From Candidatus Pedobacter colombiensis (GTDB taxonomy: Bacteria > Bacteroidota > Bacteroidia > Sphingobacteriales > Sphingobacteriaceae), in the NCBI GenBank assembly GCA_029202485.1, contig CP119313.1, positions 3,348,001 through 3,412,000 of the forward strand: a stretch of 64,000 nt of DNA. Reading direction: 5' to 3'. Shown here in pieces: positions 18,629 to 28,140 of this stretch. Position 1 is the first letter of the stretch. The number at the start of each line of letters is the position of its first letter. A program made the position numbers and the translations under genes. The notes under the pieces were generated by a model. The model did not search any database. It was not told the origin of the DNA and was given only the letters and a program-made list of their open reading frames with translations.

Positions 18629-19444
18629 TTATCCTTTATCCGGTTTTTGTTGCTTATGGATATCCTGTTTTACTTCAAGGATCAAACGCTTCACCTCCTG
18701 TAAATCCGTAGCGGCTTCCGGTAACTCGCTAGCCTGGTATTTATAGTATTTCCAGACTTCCAATACATCTTCATTGGCCACTGTATATGGTTTATAAAGC
18801 GCATTAAGTGATTTTAACAGGACATTGCCATCGGTTTGTACCCTTACCTGCTTAAATACAAATTCCTGTTCCCCTTTCAGGATGACGATGCAGAGCGTAT
18901 CTGCTTTAATGTTTCTCCAGTCTTCCACATATTCGGCAATCACATCACTGCCATCCGGTATCGGCAGCATCGAATCGCCACTGATCGGGAACATCCGGAA
19001 CGTCCCTGCTTCCGGCAAGTTCGGCATACTGAATTTAGGTAGCGTTGCAATAAACTCCGGGTCATTATAACCGGAACGGTATCCGGCCTTAGCCTTGATC
19101 GGCACATATTCGACGTTTTCCTTATTGTTTTTATCAACGGTAATGGCCAGAATCCTGATTTTGCTGCCCATCATATAAACATCATTGCCAGATTCCAGTT
19201 CCCTGATCCGCAGCTCACCGAGCTTCGGCAAATCAATTTTAAGCAGCGTATCGACACTGATTTTGAAGAATCCCGAAAAATTAACATAGTCCTCCGGCTG
19301 GGGTGCCTTTGTCTGCCCACTTTCCAATGCGTTGAGCTTGGAACGTGTGATTCCGAGTGCTTTAGCCATGAATTCCTGGCTTAATTTCTTCCGTTCCCGA
19401 AGGAATTTAATGTTGCCGGGGAAAAATATTTTTTGCGGGTTCAT
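18629..19444 (-). CDS. LexA-like repressor (HTH plus S24 peptidase)
   Basis: 271 residues. Residues 12-66 form an XRE-type helix-turn-helix (IKFLRERKKLSQEFMAKALGI). A self-cleavage Ala-Gly site is likely at A120-G121 (KAKAGY). The S24 catalytic pair is Ser158 in SGDSMLP and Lys198 in FVFKQV. Such proteins repress damage-response genes and inactivate themselves when RecA filaments form. It is divergent from the Y-family and DnaE-type polymerase genes and shares a 74-base control region with them, so it is most likely their repressor and its own. The long helical tail after the peptidase fold is unusual. Confidence 0.88.
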   Translation of the reverse strand: MNPQKIFFPGNIKFLRERKKLSQEFMAKALGITRSKLNALESGQTKAPQPEDYVNFSGFFKISVDTLLKIDLPKLGELRIRELESGNDVYMMGSKIRILAITVDKNNKENVEYVPIKAKAGYRSGYNDPEFIATLPKFSMPNLPEAGTFRMFPISGDSMLPIPDGSDVIAEYVEDWRNIKADTLCIVILKGEQEFVFKQVRVQTDGNVLLKSLNALYKPYTVANEDVLEVWKYYKYQASELPEAATDLQEVKRLILEVKQDIHKQQKPDKG

Positions 19445-19450
19445 TTTCGT

Positions 19451-19487
19451 TTGCTACTATTGGAATCAACGATTTGTTACTAATCGT
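19451..19487. promoter_or_regulatory. Putative operator between repressor and polymerase genes
   Basis: The short divergent intergenic region holds a direct repeat TTGCTACTA / TTGTTACTA (19451 and 19474, 23 bases apart) and an inverted repeat ACGAT...ATCGT around the second copy. The position suits binding of the LexA-like protein; no known consensus was matched. Confidence 0.4.
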
Positions 19488-19518
19488 GTCAAAAGTAGGA
19501 AATTTAATTGAAAAAGTG

Positions 19519-20658
19519 ATGGAAAGGCAGATAGTGCATTGTGATTTGGATACTTTTTTTGTATCCGTGGAACGGTTGCTGGACAGCAGCCTTGTTGGGA
19601 AACCTGTACTGATCGGTGGCAGCAGTGACCGTGGGGTGGTGGCATCCTGTAGCTATGAAGCCAGGAAATATGGGGTACATAGCGCCATGCCCATGAGGCT
19701 TGCCAGGCAGCTTTGCCCCGAAGCCCACCTGGTACGCGGCGACCATGACCTCTACTCCCATTATAGTAAAATGGTCACGGAAATCATTTCTGAAAAAGCC
19801 CCTTTGGTGGAAAAGGCTTCCATTGACGAGCATTACCTCGACATTACCGGAATGGATAAATTCTTCGGCTGCTGGAAATGGACGCGGGAACTCCGCAAGC
19901 GTATCATGGATCAGAGTGGTTTGCCTATATCCTTTGGCCTTTCCATCAACAAGACAGTTTCCAAGATTGCCACGGGTGAAGCCAAACCCTGTGGCGAAAG
20001 GCAGGTGTGTTTAGGGGACGAAAAGAACTTCCTGGCCCCGCTTTCCATCCGCAAGATTCCCGGTGCCGGAGAAAAGACCTGCGGCCTGCTCCAGAAAATG
20101 GGCGTGTACCGCATTGTCACCCTTCAGGAAATGGAAGCAGTTACGATGGACAAGGTACTTGGTGCAAATGGCGTATCCATCTGGCGGAAAGCAAACGGGC
20201 TTGATGATAGCCCGGTAGTGCCATACGCGGAACAAAAGAGCATGAGCAAGGAACATACTTTTGACAAGGATACCATTGACATGGAAATACTCCGCAGGCT
20301 TATCATTACCATGATTGACGAACTTGCATTTTCCCTGCGTGCAGAAAATAAACTAACAGCCTGCCTGACCATTAAGATCCGCTATTCCAGTTTTGAGACT
20401 TTTACCAAGCAGGTACGGATTTCCTATACCAGTTCAGAACGGGTGCTCTCCCAAAAAGCGATGGAACTGTTTCATCAGCTCTATAGCCGTCGAATGCTTA
20501 TCCGCCTGATCGGTGTCAAATTCAGTGAACTGATTACCGGAAGTTACCAGGCTGACCTGTTTGCAGATTCCGTCAAAGACATCCATTTATCCGCTGCCAT
20601 GGATAATATACGCAACCGTTTTGGCGAAAAAGCAGTGATGAGGGCCATTAGTCTATAA
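19519..20658 (+). CDS. dinB: Y-family translesion DNA polymerase (DinB/ImuB-like)
   Basis: About 379 residues from ATG at 19519, where the family start begins (MERQIVHCDLDTFFVSVE). Metal-binding acidic residues are D9 and D103/E104 (ASIDEHYLDIT); SYEARKYGVHSAMP is the steric-gate-adjacent fingers motif. The helix-hairpin-helix region (IPGAGEKTCGLLQKMGV) and little-finger domain follow. The active-site acids look intact, so it could be a working polymerase rather than a dead ImuB. It ends 22 bases before the DnaE-type gene and is divergent from the LexA-like repressor: a damage-inducible mutagenesis cassette. Confidence 0.92.
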   Translation: MERQIVHCDLDTFFVSVERLLDSSLVGKPVLIGGSSDRGVVASCSYEARKYGVHSAMPMRLARQLCPEAHLVRGDHDLYSHYSKMVTEIISEKAPLVEKASIDEHYLDITGMDKFFGCWKWTRELRKRIMDQSGLPISFGLSINKTVSKIATGEAKPCGERQVCLGDEKNFLAPLSIRKIPGAGEKTCGLLQKMGVYRIVTLQEMEAVTMDKVLGANGVSIWRKANGLDDSPVVPYAEQKSMSKEHTFDKDTIDMEILRRLIITMIDELAFSLRAENKLTACLTIKIRYSSFETFTKQVRISYTSSERVLSQKAMELFHQLYSRRMLIRLIGVKFSELITGSYQADLFADSVKDIHLSAAMDNIRNRFGEKAVMRAISL

Positions 20659-20680
20659 TATAGTTTGAGGGGGAAGGGAG

Positions 20681-23626
20681 ATGTTAGTCAATGTACATAG
20701 TTATTTCAGCCTGCGTTATGGCACGCTCAGTATCGACGAGGTAATTACCGGACTGATACAGCGTGGCTATGATACCGCCGTGCTGACAGATATCAATAAC
20801 AGCACAGGTGCCTTGCAATACATCAAGGCCTGCCAAAAGGAAGGCATCAACGGCCTGGCTGGTATGGAATTCCGCAACGGTGATGAACTCCTTTACATTG
20901 GCATTGCCCGCAACACCACAGGATTCATGGAACTCAATGAACTGGTTACAGAAGCCAACAGGTATAAATCAAATTATCCAGTAAAGGCTCCTGCGTGTAA
21001 ACATGTCTATTTCATCTATCCCTTTAATAAAAATGATAAGGATAGGAAACTTGCAGTAAATGAATTTATCGGTATCCGCCATATCCACCTGAACCAGATC
21101 CGTTTGCTTCCTTCCTCCGTACAGCAAAAACTGGTGATGTGGCAGCCGGTAACTTTTACGGGTCGGGATAAATATGAGCTGCACCGTCAGCTTAGGGCTA
21201 TCTCGCACAACATATTGATCTCGCAATTAACGGAAAAACAATATGCCGACATGATGGAAGTCTTTCCTTCAAAAGCTCAACTGCTGGAACGTTTCAGGGA
21301 TTTCCCCCAGATCATAGCCAATACTGAAAGGCTATTAGGGAATTGCAGCTTTGATTTTGACTTTAGCCTGCATCGCAATAAGAAAACATTCACGGGTAAT
21401 CATGCCGATGACCGCATACTGCTGCGAAAGTATGCATTAGAGGGTTTTCAAAGACGTTATGGCAAGGCCGATAAAGTGGCTGAAATCCGCGTGTTGAAAG
21501 AGCTGGAAATTATCGATAATCTGAAATTCTCTTCCTATTTCCTGATCACCGATGATATCTGCCGCTATGCAAGGTCAAGGGGTTTTCATTATGTCGGTCG
21601 CGGTAGTGGTGCCAATTCCATTGTCGCCTATTGTTTGCAGATCACTGATGTCTGCCCCATAGAGCTGGACCTTTACTTTGAAAGGTTCCTTAACCCCAAA
21701 CGCCAGAGCCCGCCTGACTTTGATATAGATTTTAGCTGGAAGGAACGGGATGAAATGTATGATTATATCTTTAAGCGCTACCGTACCAGCCATACCGCAC
21801 TTATGGGTGCCATGAGTACTTTCCGTGACCGTTCCATCCTTCGGGAGATGGGGAAAATCTATGGTTTGCCAAAAGCAGAGATAGACCGCCTTATCCATGA
21901 CCCGCACAGCATGCTCAATAAAAACGAAGTGGTATCCATGATCCTTTCCGTCTATGACCAGATGGCTGATTTTCCTAACCAGCGCACCATACATGCCAGC
22001 GGTGTCATCATTTCGGAGGAACCTATAACGTCCTATTGCGCATTGGATTATCCGCCGAAAGGTTTGCCAACGATGCAGTTTGACATGCACATTGCAGAAG
22101 ACATTGGATATGAGAAATTCGATATCCTGAGCCAGCGTGGTTTAGGTCATATCAAAGACTGCGTAGAGATCATCAAAGAGAATACAGGTGAGGTGGTAGA
22201 TATCCATCAACCCCGAAAATTCTTTGTCGATGAAAAGATCAATACACAACTCCGCAGCAGCAATACCATTGGCTGCTTTTATATTGAAAGCCCCGCCATG
22301 CGCCAACTCATTGCCAAGCTGGATTGCAAGGATTACCTAACCCTGGTTGCAGCCAGTTCCATTATCCGTCCGGGCGTAGCCTCTTCAGGTATGATGAAGG
22401 CTTATATTGAAAGGCATCATGCACCGGATAAGGTGGAATATATCCATCCGGTTTTCAAGGAGCAATTAGAGGAGACCTATGGCGTAATGGTTTATCAGGA
22501 AGACGTCATGAAGATCGGCCACGCCTTTGGTGGGCTTGACCTTGCAGACGCTGATGTTTTACGAAGGATGATGAGTGGTAAAGGGCGCAGCGCCAAACAC
22601 CTTGCCGAAATTGAGGACAAATTCTTCCATCATTGTTCAGACATGAACTATCCGGAGCATATAACAAGAGAGGTATGGCGGCAGATGGAATCCTTTGCAG
22701 GCTATAGTTTCAATAAAGCGCATTCCGCTTCTTTTGCGGTAGAAAGTTATCAGTCCCTTTACCTGAAAACTTACTTTCCGATGGAGTTTATGGTATCGGT
22801 ACTCAACAATTATGGCGGCTTTTATTCCAGGAAGGTATATGTCAATGAAGCAAAGAAAACAGGGGCTAACGTCAATCTGCCCTGTGTCAATAACAGTTCC
22901 TATCTGGCTTCGATAACAGGTAAGGAAATCTTTCTTGGTTTTGATGTCATGCAAAACTTGGAAAGCCAGTATGCGCAACTGATCCCGCATGAAAGGGAAA
23001 TGAATGGCCCCTATACCAGCATGAGTAATTTTGTATTGCGCACAGGAATTTCACTCGATCAGTTAATTATCCTGATCCGTGTCGGTGCCTTGCGCTTTAC
23101 CGGAAGCTGCAAAAAGGAACTGCTTTGGGAAGCGCACCTCATGCTCAGTCACACCAACAGGAAAAGAGTGGATACCGATATGTTTGCCTTTCAGGAGGTT
23201 TCAAAGCCCTTACTTCCCAAATTTGATACCCAACTGGTGGAGCATATCTATGATGAACTGGAACTGATTGGCTTCGCTGTATCCGCATCTATGTTTGATA
23301 TGGTACGGACAGATTTCAGGGGTGATGTTATCGCTTGTGACCTGAAAGCCTATGAAGGCCAAGTCATCAGGCTTGTAGGTGATTATGTTTGCGAAAAATA
23401 CGTACGCACCAAAAATGGTAAAGTCATGAAATTCGGGACCTTCTTTGATGTTAATGGTGACTTCTTTGATACTGTACACTTCCCTCCTTCCTTAGCTGCA
23501 TATCCCTTAAATGGATCAGGCGTTTACCTCATTTTAGGTAAAGTGGTATTGGACTTCGGCTATCCGGCAATCGAAGTACAGAAGCTTGCAAAGTTGGTTG
23601 TGAAGCCTGATCCAAGGAGTGTTTAG
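20681..23626 (+). CDS. dnaE: DnaE-type DNA polymerase III alpha (DnaE2/ImuC-like)
   Basis: A 981-residue C-family polymerase. It begins with a PHP domain (MLVNVHSYFSLRYGTLSIDEV; metal-binding residues partly degenerate) and has the palm motif PPDFDIDFSW near residues 343-352 with its catalytic Asp residues, then YVGRGSGANSIVAYCLQ and the fingers region FNKAHSASFAVESY. An OB-fold-like tail closes it. It is shorter than replicative DnaE (about 1150) and sits in a repressor/Y-polymerase cassette, which points to a mutagenic, damage-induced role rather than genome replication. Two further copies of its 3' end, one diverged and one decayed, lie at 24986 and 40501. Confidence 0.92.
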   Translation: MLVNVHSYFSLRYGTLSIDEVITGLIQRGYDTAVLTDINNSTGALQYIKACQKEGINGLAGMEFRNGDELLYIGIARNTTGFMELNELVTEANRYKSNYPVKAPACKHVYFIYPFNKNDKDRKLAVNEFIGIRHIHLNQIRLLPSSVQQKLVMWQPVTFTGRDKYELHRQLRAISHNILISQLTEKQYADMMEVFPSKAQLLERFRDFPQIIANTERLLGNCSFDFDFSLHRNKKTFTGNHADDRILLRKYALEGFQRRYGKADKVAEIRVLKELEIIDNLKFSSYFLITDDICRYARSRGFHYVGRGSGANSIVAYCLQITDVCPIELDLYFERFLNPKRQSPPDFDIDFSWKERDEMYDYIFKRYRTSHTALMGAMSTFRDRSILREMGKIYGLPKAEIDRLIHDPHSMLNKNEVVSMILSVYDQMADFPNQRTIHASGVIISEEPITSYCALDYPPKGLPTMQFDMHIAEDIGYEKFDILSQRGLGHIKDCVEIIKENTGEVVDIHQPRKFFVDEKINTQLRSSNTIGCFYIESPAMRQLIAKLDCKDYLTLVAASSIIRPGVASSGMMKAYIERHHAPDKVEYIHPVFKEQLEETYGVMVYQEDVMKIGHAFGGLDLADADVLRRMMSGKGRSAKHLAEIEDKFFHHCSDMNYPEHITREVWRQMESFAGYSFNKAHSASFAVESYQSLYLKTYFPMEFMVSVLNNYGGFYSRKVYVNEAKKTGANVNLPCVNNSSYLASITGKEIFLGFDVMQNLESQYAQLIPHEREMNGPYTSMSNFVLRTGISLDQLIILIRVGALRFTGSCKKELLWEAHLMLSHTNRKRVDTDMFAFQEVSKPLLPKFDTQLVEHIYDELELIGFAVSASMFDMVRTDFRGDVIACDLKAYEGQVIRLVGDYVCEKYVRTKNGKVMKFGTFFDVNGDFFDTVHFPPSLAAYPLNGSGVYLILGKVVLDFGYPAIEVQKLAKLVVKPDPRSV

Positions 23627-23831
23627 TATGCATCTATAGGTAATCCATACAGGAAATAAAGAGTCTTGCTCAGGACAAATAAAAAGTTGCAGAGCAACAT
23701 AGCAAATTGTGACATTGAATCACTTGATTTACTGTGTTGCCTGCAACTGTATACTTATAGTTTACTGACACTATCAAATATGTAGCGATGAAATATTGAA
23801 GAGCAAATCTATCAATTTCATACTCCTTACA

Positions 23832-24573
23832 TTATTGTAAATGAATGGATGTAATTTGGAAACTTGATAAATTAGTTCCTGTTATTTGTTCTCCTATGCT
23901 ATAGGGTTCTGTCGATGGATACCCAATTAACTCAGGGGGTACAATTGTATCGTACTTGATACCAAAATCTGTTATCATGTGGGTCGTTCCATTTATTTCA
24001 ATTTCAAATGGCTCTGGATCTGTAGTAGTTGTTGTTGAGCCTCCAGTATAATTCCCGTTAGCATCATAATTTTTTGTAGTAGTAGTTGTTGTTTTAGAAT
24101 ACAAAGTATCAAAAACGGCGGCAACTACTGCGGCGGCGGCAATGATTAATGCCCAAAATGCAGATGGTGCAGGAACACCCGGATCAGGAGAATGTGTAAC
24201 TTCCCCGTTATCTAGATCGAATACAAGTTGATCGTGTAGTTTGCCGAATATACGATAGCTAGGGGGCAAAAGTTCTGCATTATAACCAAAGATGACCTTA
24301 TTGCTTGTCGGGTTATACCATTTGAACGTTTCGTAAGCAGTGGTCACCTGCCCAAAAGAGTTTTTTACAAGATGAGCACTCTTTAACACACCGTTGTTTT
24401 GTGCAATAGTTCCTAGTGGCCCAAAATTAACCGTGTAATGTTCGGCATTTTCAATTTTTATCAGTACCCCCGTCAAGGCCGGAATTTGATATTCCCGAAA
24501 CTGTCAGTATATTATTACTGATTGATAATACAGCATTCCCGCAAGGGGTTACTTCAAATCCATTAAATTCCAT
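23832..24573 (-). pseudogene. Frameshifted hypothetical gene (homopolymer shift)
   Basis: Read leftward, an ATG at 24573 opens MEFNGFEVTPCGNAVLSI... but meets a stop after about 44 codons, while the longer frame (214 codons from 24476) has only a TTG to start with. At 24467-24471 there is a run of five C on the plus strand; removing one base joins the frames seamlessly to ...SGLDGVLIKIENAEHYTVNF. The joined product would be about 246 residues with one membrane-like stretch (AFWALIIAAAAVVAAVF) and Thr-rich runs. It is not recognised. A real mutation, phase variation or a sequencing error are all possible. Confidence 0.6.
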
Positions 24574-24985
24574 GAGTTAGTTTTATAGGTTAGGAATAGA
24601 TAGTGAATCTCCATTCTACTACCATATTTTCATTGGTGCCTCTTCCATTTTTTAGAGGACTTTATTGCTCCCTTTTCAGAACTACAATTTTCATATTTCG
24701 TTATTTATTTCCCTTCCATTTGTGTTGTAGAGTTGTTGGTTTTTTAAGTGCCCACACTGAACTCTTGATAAAGGTTTTAATTGTTTAAAATATTGGAATC
24801 GTATACTCTCTGGCATTAGAGCAGTAATGAAGTTAATTAATTTTTATTAAAATTAATTAACATTAAATATAAATACCCAAAAACCGTGATTACAGATACC
24901 GCATTTCATGTATTACATAGATGTGCAAATGCAATAATACTCATCGGTTTTTCGGTATTCGAATCAATGGTGAAATGGTGGTATA
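24574..24985. other. AT-rich spacer, no gene seen
   Basis: About 410 AT-rich bases between the frameshifted gene and the dnaE-tail copy. I see no credible coding frame; a TTAATTAATTTTTATTAAAATTAATTAA-like stretch near 24835-24865 is strongly AT-only. It may contain the junction at which foreign DNA entered the dnaE region. Confidence 0.4.
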
Positions 24986-25300
24986 GACTTCAGGGACGAT
25001 GTTATGGCTCGTGACCTGAAAGCCTATGAAGGCAAGGTCATCCGGCTTGTTGGGGATTATGTTTGCGAAAAATACGTGCGCACCAAAAATGGTAAAGTCA
25101 TGAAATTCGGGACATTCTTTGATGTGAACGGAGACTTCTTCGACACCGTACACTTCCCTCCATCCTTAGCTGCCTATCCGTTAAATGGATCAGGTGTTTA
25201 CCTCATTTTAGGTAAAGTGGTATTGGACTTTGGCTATCCTGCAATAGAAGTACAGAAGCTTGCAAAGCTTCCGGTGAAACCTGATCCAAGGAGTGTGTAA
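24986..25300 (+). pseudogene. Second copy of the dnaE 3' end (fragment)
   Basis: About 105 codons that repeat the C-terminus of the DnaE-type polymerase at 23312-23626 almost residue for residue, through the same stop position (…KPDPRSV). The DNA differs at many third positions while the protein is nearly identical, so this is the tail of a diverged homologue and not a fresh tandem duplication. An in-frame TGA lies just upstream of the homology, and the ATG at 25004 is an internal Met, so no functional protein is expected. Confidence 0.85.
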
Positions 25301-25416
25301 TTTAATAAAAGAGACATTACTTGACCTAAATAGAATTCTGAGTCCAATATAATTAAATATACGAATAATATTATTTTATCCTAAAGCTGTTTATATTTAC
25401 CGATCAATTAACCTCT

Positions 25417-27126
25417 ATGATCGAAAAAATTCAGATTCGGAACTTTAAAAACATCAGTGATCTTACACTTGAACTTGAAAACCTAAATGTACTGGTTGGT
25501 TCCAATAACTCTGGTAAGAGCAGTATTCTCCAGGCAATTCAATTTGCTGTTTCGGTATCGCAAACCACAAATTTTGAGTATACTAAATGGAACAGAACAA
25601 ATGGCAAACTTCCCACCTCTTTAACCCCGGAACAACTGATCTACGCACCATTTAGAGATGTTTATTCCTTAGCATACGGAGGTAAATTAAAAACAGAGAT
25701 GGTGTCGGCCATACAAGTTGATTTCTTTGAAAAGGATAGTCAAGATCACAGTAAAGTCCTCATTAGAAAGGGAAAGAATAAAAATATTGCAACTGAAATT
25801 CACAACCGGCCCATAGGTGATCTACTTAGAAAAATAGAGGAACCATTTTCTATTTATGTACCGGGCTTAGCCGGAATACCAGGCTATGAGGAATTAAAGA
25901 GCCCTGGTTTAGTCAGACGGGCCGCAGCAAGGGGAGACGCTAATAACGTCTTTAGAAACATAATTTGGCTTCTTCATACCAAGGAACAGGACTGGCAAGC
26001 TTTTATGAAAGATGTTAAGGACATATTTCCTGATGTTGACATACTTGTTTATTTTGATAAAGAAAGAGATGAACATTTAAATGTCAGAATCAACTACGAT
26101 GGTAAAAACTTGCCTATTGATGCTGCTGGTACAGGTTTCCTTCAAATTATTCAAATCCTCGCCTATATCTATATATATAAACCCAAAATACTCCTTTTGG
26201 ATGAACCGGATGCGCACTTACATCCTAACAATCAACGTAAGCTTGCCAAAAAGCTCTTTGAACTTTCCGTTGAAAAAGAATTTCAGGTGATCATTAGTAC
26301 ACATTCCAGACATTTTCTTTACGAACTTGAACCTATTGCAAAAATAAATTGGATCAACTCAGGAAAAATACTGAACGAAGAACTCAGTATAGTAAATGTA
26401 CTGATGGATATTGGCGCTTTAGATAAAGGTGACCTTTTAAAAAATGACAAGCTCAAATTGATAGTATTAACTGAAGACGAAGACCAAATTCCAATTAAAA
26501 CAATAGTTCAAGCTTCCGGTATCCCAACTGACGAAATAGATATTTGGTCATACAAAGGTTGCTCTGATGTAAAGACAGCAAACGTACTTTCTGCATTCAT
26601 ATTGAAAAATGCCCCTAACATTAAAATAGCTATTCATAGAGATAGGGATTATTATGAAGATCCTGAAATGGAAGAAATTCTACATGGCTACAATCAAAAC
26701 ATAGAATACCATTTTGTGACTACTGGAACTGATATAGAAGCCCATTTGCTAAACAGTGAACATATTAATCATATTTTCCCGGAAGTTACAATTCAAAGAG
26801 CGGAGGAATTAATAACCCTTGCAATTGCAAATGCTAGCGAAAAGTCTAGAAAGAAGTACGTTAATACGCTCACCGATAAATCTCTTAAAAACAAACAAGG
26901 CCACAAGGCTGGGGAAAATGTTGAGGTTGCGGAAAAAAACATAAAGGATAATCCATTAAGATATTCTCATGGCAAAACTGTATTAGGCCAGCTGAAGGCA
27001 AGCCTCCAGAAGGAGATCGGAAAGAATGCGAACGTTTTTCAACCTTCAAAATTCATAGCCACACCGATATTTGATAAGATAAAAGATGATCTTTGGAAAA
27101 AGGGCAACCATGAAATAGAAAACTAA
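25417..27126 (+). CDS. OLD-family ATPase with TOPRIM-like nuclease domain
   Basis: A 569-residue protein. The N-terminus is an SMC/RecF-like ATPase half (IEKIQIRNFKNISDLTLEL) with Walker A GSNNSGKSS at 28-36, then the Walker B ILLLDEPDAHLHP near residue 265 and IISTHSRHF as the following sensor-like motif. A TOPRIM-type domain follows with Glu in LTEDEDQ (about 350) and the acidic pair in AIHRDRDYY (about 410). OLD proteins cleave DNA and include phage-defence effectors such as GajA; no GajB-like helicase or reverse-transcriptase partner is adjacent, so it would be a stand-alone (class 1) OLD. It lies right after the dnaE fragment. A defence role is inferred. Confidence 0.82.
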   Translation: MIEKIQIRNFKNISDLTLELENLNVLVGSNNSGKSSILQAIQFAVSVSQTTNFEYTKWNRTNGKLPTSLTPEQLIYAPFRDVYSLAYGGKLKTEMVSAIQVDFFEKDSQDHSKVLIRKGKNKNIATEIHNRPIGDLLRKIEEPFSIYVPGLAGIPGYEELKSPGLVRRAAARGDANNVFRNIIWLLHTKEQDWQAFMKDVKDIFPDVDILVYFDKERDEHLNVRINYDGKNLPIDAAGTGFLQIIQILAYIYIYKPKILLLDEPDAHLHPNNQRKLAKKLFELSVEKEFQVIISTHSRHFLYELEPIAKINWINSGKILNEELSIVNVLMDIGALDKGDLLKNDKLKLIVLTEDEDQIPIKTIVQASGIPTDEIDIWSYKGCSDVKTANVLSAFILKNAPNIKIAIHRDRDYYEDPEMEEILHGYNQNIEYHFVTTGTDIEAHLLNSEHINHIFPEVTIQRAEELITLAIANASEKSRKKYVNTLTDKSLKNKQGHKAGENVEVAEKNIKDNPLRYSHGKTVLGQLKASLQKEIGKNANVFQPSKFIATPIFDKIKDDLWKKGNHEIEN

Positions 27127-27474
27127 AAAAGCTCATTTTTACCTCGAAATCAGTGATCTTATAATTTATACTTTATATTGGTGTTATCAATTGGTCGAGC
27201 TACGATACAGACTTCACTAATTCTATATCGTACTACTACCTTTTTAATTTGGTGATAAATCCCAAAGTTTTAGTGCTTCTGGAATAGAGGGGCAATTTAT
27301 TAGTAAGTATAAGGCGCAATCTGGAAATTTGCGGTTTCAATATAAATTCCCAAAGACAAAATATAGGTGATTTTTAAGTCAACTAAAAACAGACATTCAT
27401 TATTTTTTTAATATTTATCTTGTAAAGCCCATGACAGGCATGGCTATTCAGCAATTATTCAGGCTAATTAAGCA
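27127..27474. other. Intergenic region, no gene seen
   Basis: 348 bases between the convergent OLD-family and acetyltransferase genes. I found no credible coding frame, and no strong hairpin. Confidence 0.45.
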
Positions 27475-28140
27475 TTAAGTTATCAATGCAGGAATAACGG
27501 CTGTAGTATAAGGTGTATAAATTTTCCAGCCCAGTTTTTCATATAGCGACTTGCCTTCCGTTGTGGCTACGAGTATCCCTTTTTTTATACCATGATCTAT
27601 TGCTAATGCTTCCAGTGTCTTCATCACTATACTTCCCAATCCATTTCGTCGATGACCGGGATGGGTTTCAATTCGGTCATATATTGCGAATCCATCCACA
27701 AACACAACCCGGCCAATGGCTGCCTCTTCCTGCTCTGGTGTAAGTATCCTAACAATAGGAACAGCAGTCTCCTTATTTATATCAATGGTGTAACCTTTGG
27801 GTAGTTCTGTTATTGATAATGTCATTTTATTATTACAGGTCATCATATATGCCGGGGCTTGAATCACCCAACGTAGGGGTAATAATTCTTTCATTAGATC
27901 TGCGGTAGCGCAGACTTTTAGGAAAATCCAGGGATCAGTAATGGTTTCTGCCAAATGTCTCAATTGATCCGTGGGCGCAGCAAAAACATAACGCATGACC
28001 TGATTGGGCCAACCAACATTTACAAAAAGCATTTCGCCATCTATAACTGGCGCAGGTAGCTGCCTTGCAGCAGACCAACCTTTAAGCCACGTCTGGACAA
28101 TATAAGGGTTAACCTCATGAAGGATGCTTTGATTAGGCAT
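27475..28140 (-). CDS. GNAT family N-acetyltransferase (FR47-like)
   Basis: A 221-residue protein whose first 120 residues are unassigned and whose second half is a GNAT fold: AAIGRVVFVDGFAIYDRIETHPGHR (cut here to its main strand), then RRNGLGSIVMKTLEALA as the acetyl-CoA loop (R/Q-x-x-G-x-G/A), and GKSLYEKLGWKIYTPYT as the closing strand. Substrate unknown. Its start overlaps the stop of the upstream methyltransferase by 8 bases, so they are co-translated. Confidence 0.82.
   Translation of the reverse strand: MPNQSILHEVNPYIVQTWLKGWSAARQLPAPVIDGEMLFVNVGWPNQVMRYVFAAPTDQLRHLAETITDPWIFLKVCATADLMKELLPLRWVIQAPAYMMTCNNKMTLSITELPKGYTIDINKETAVPIVRILTPEQEEAAIGRVVFVDGFAIYDRIETHPGHRRNGLGSIVMKTLEALAIDHGIKKGILVATTEGKSLYEKLGWKIYTPYTTAVIPALIT

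Noticed and set aside
25004..25300. 98-codon open frame beginning at ATG 25004
   Set aside because: It is the internal part of the copied dnaE tail; the Met is accidental and the homology starts before it.
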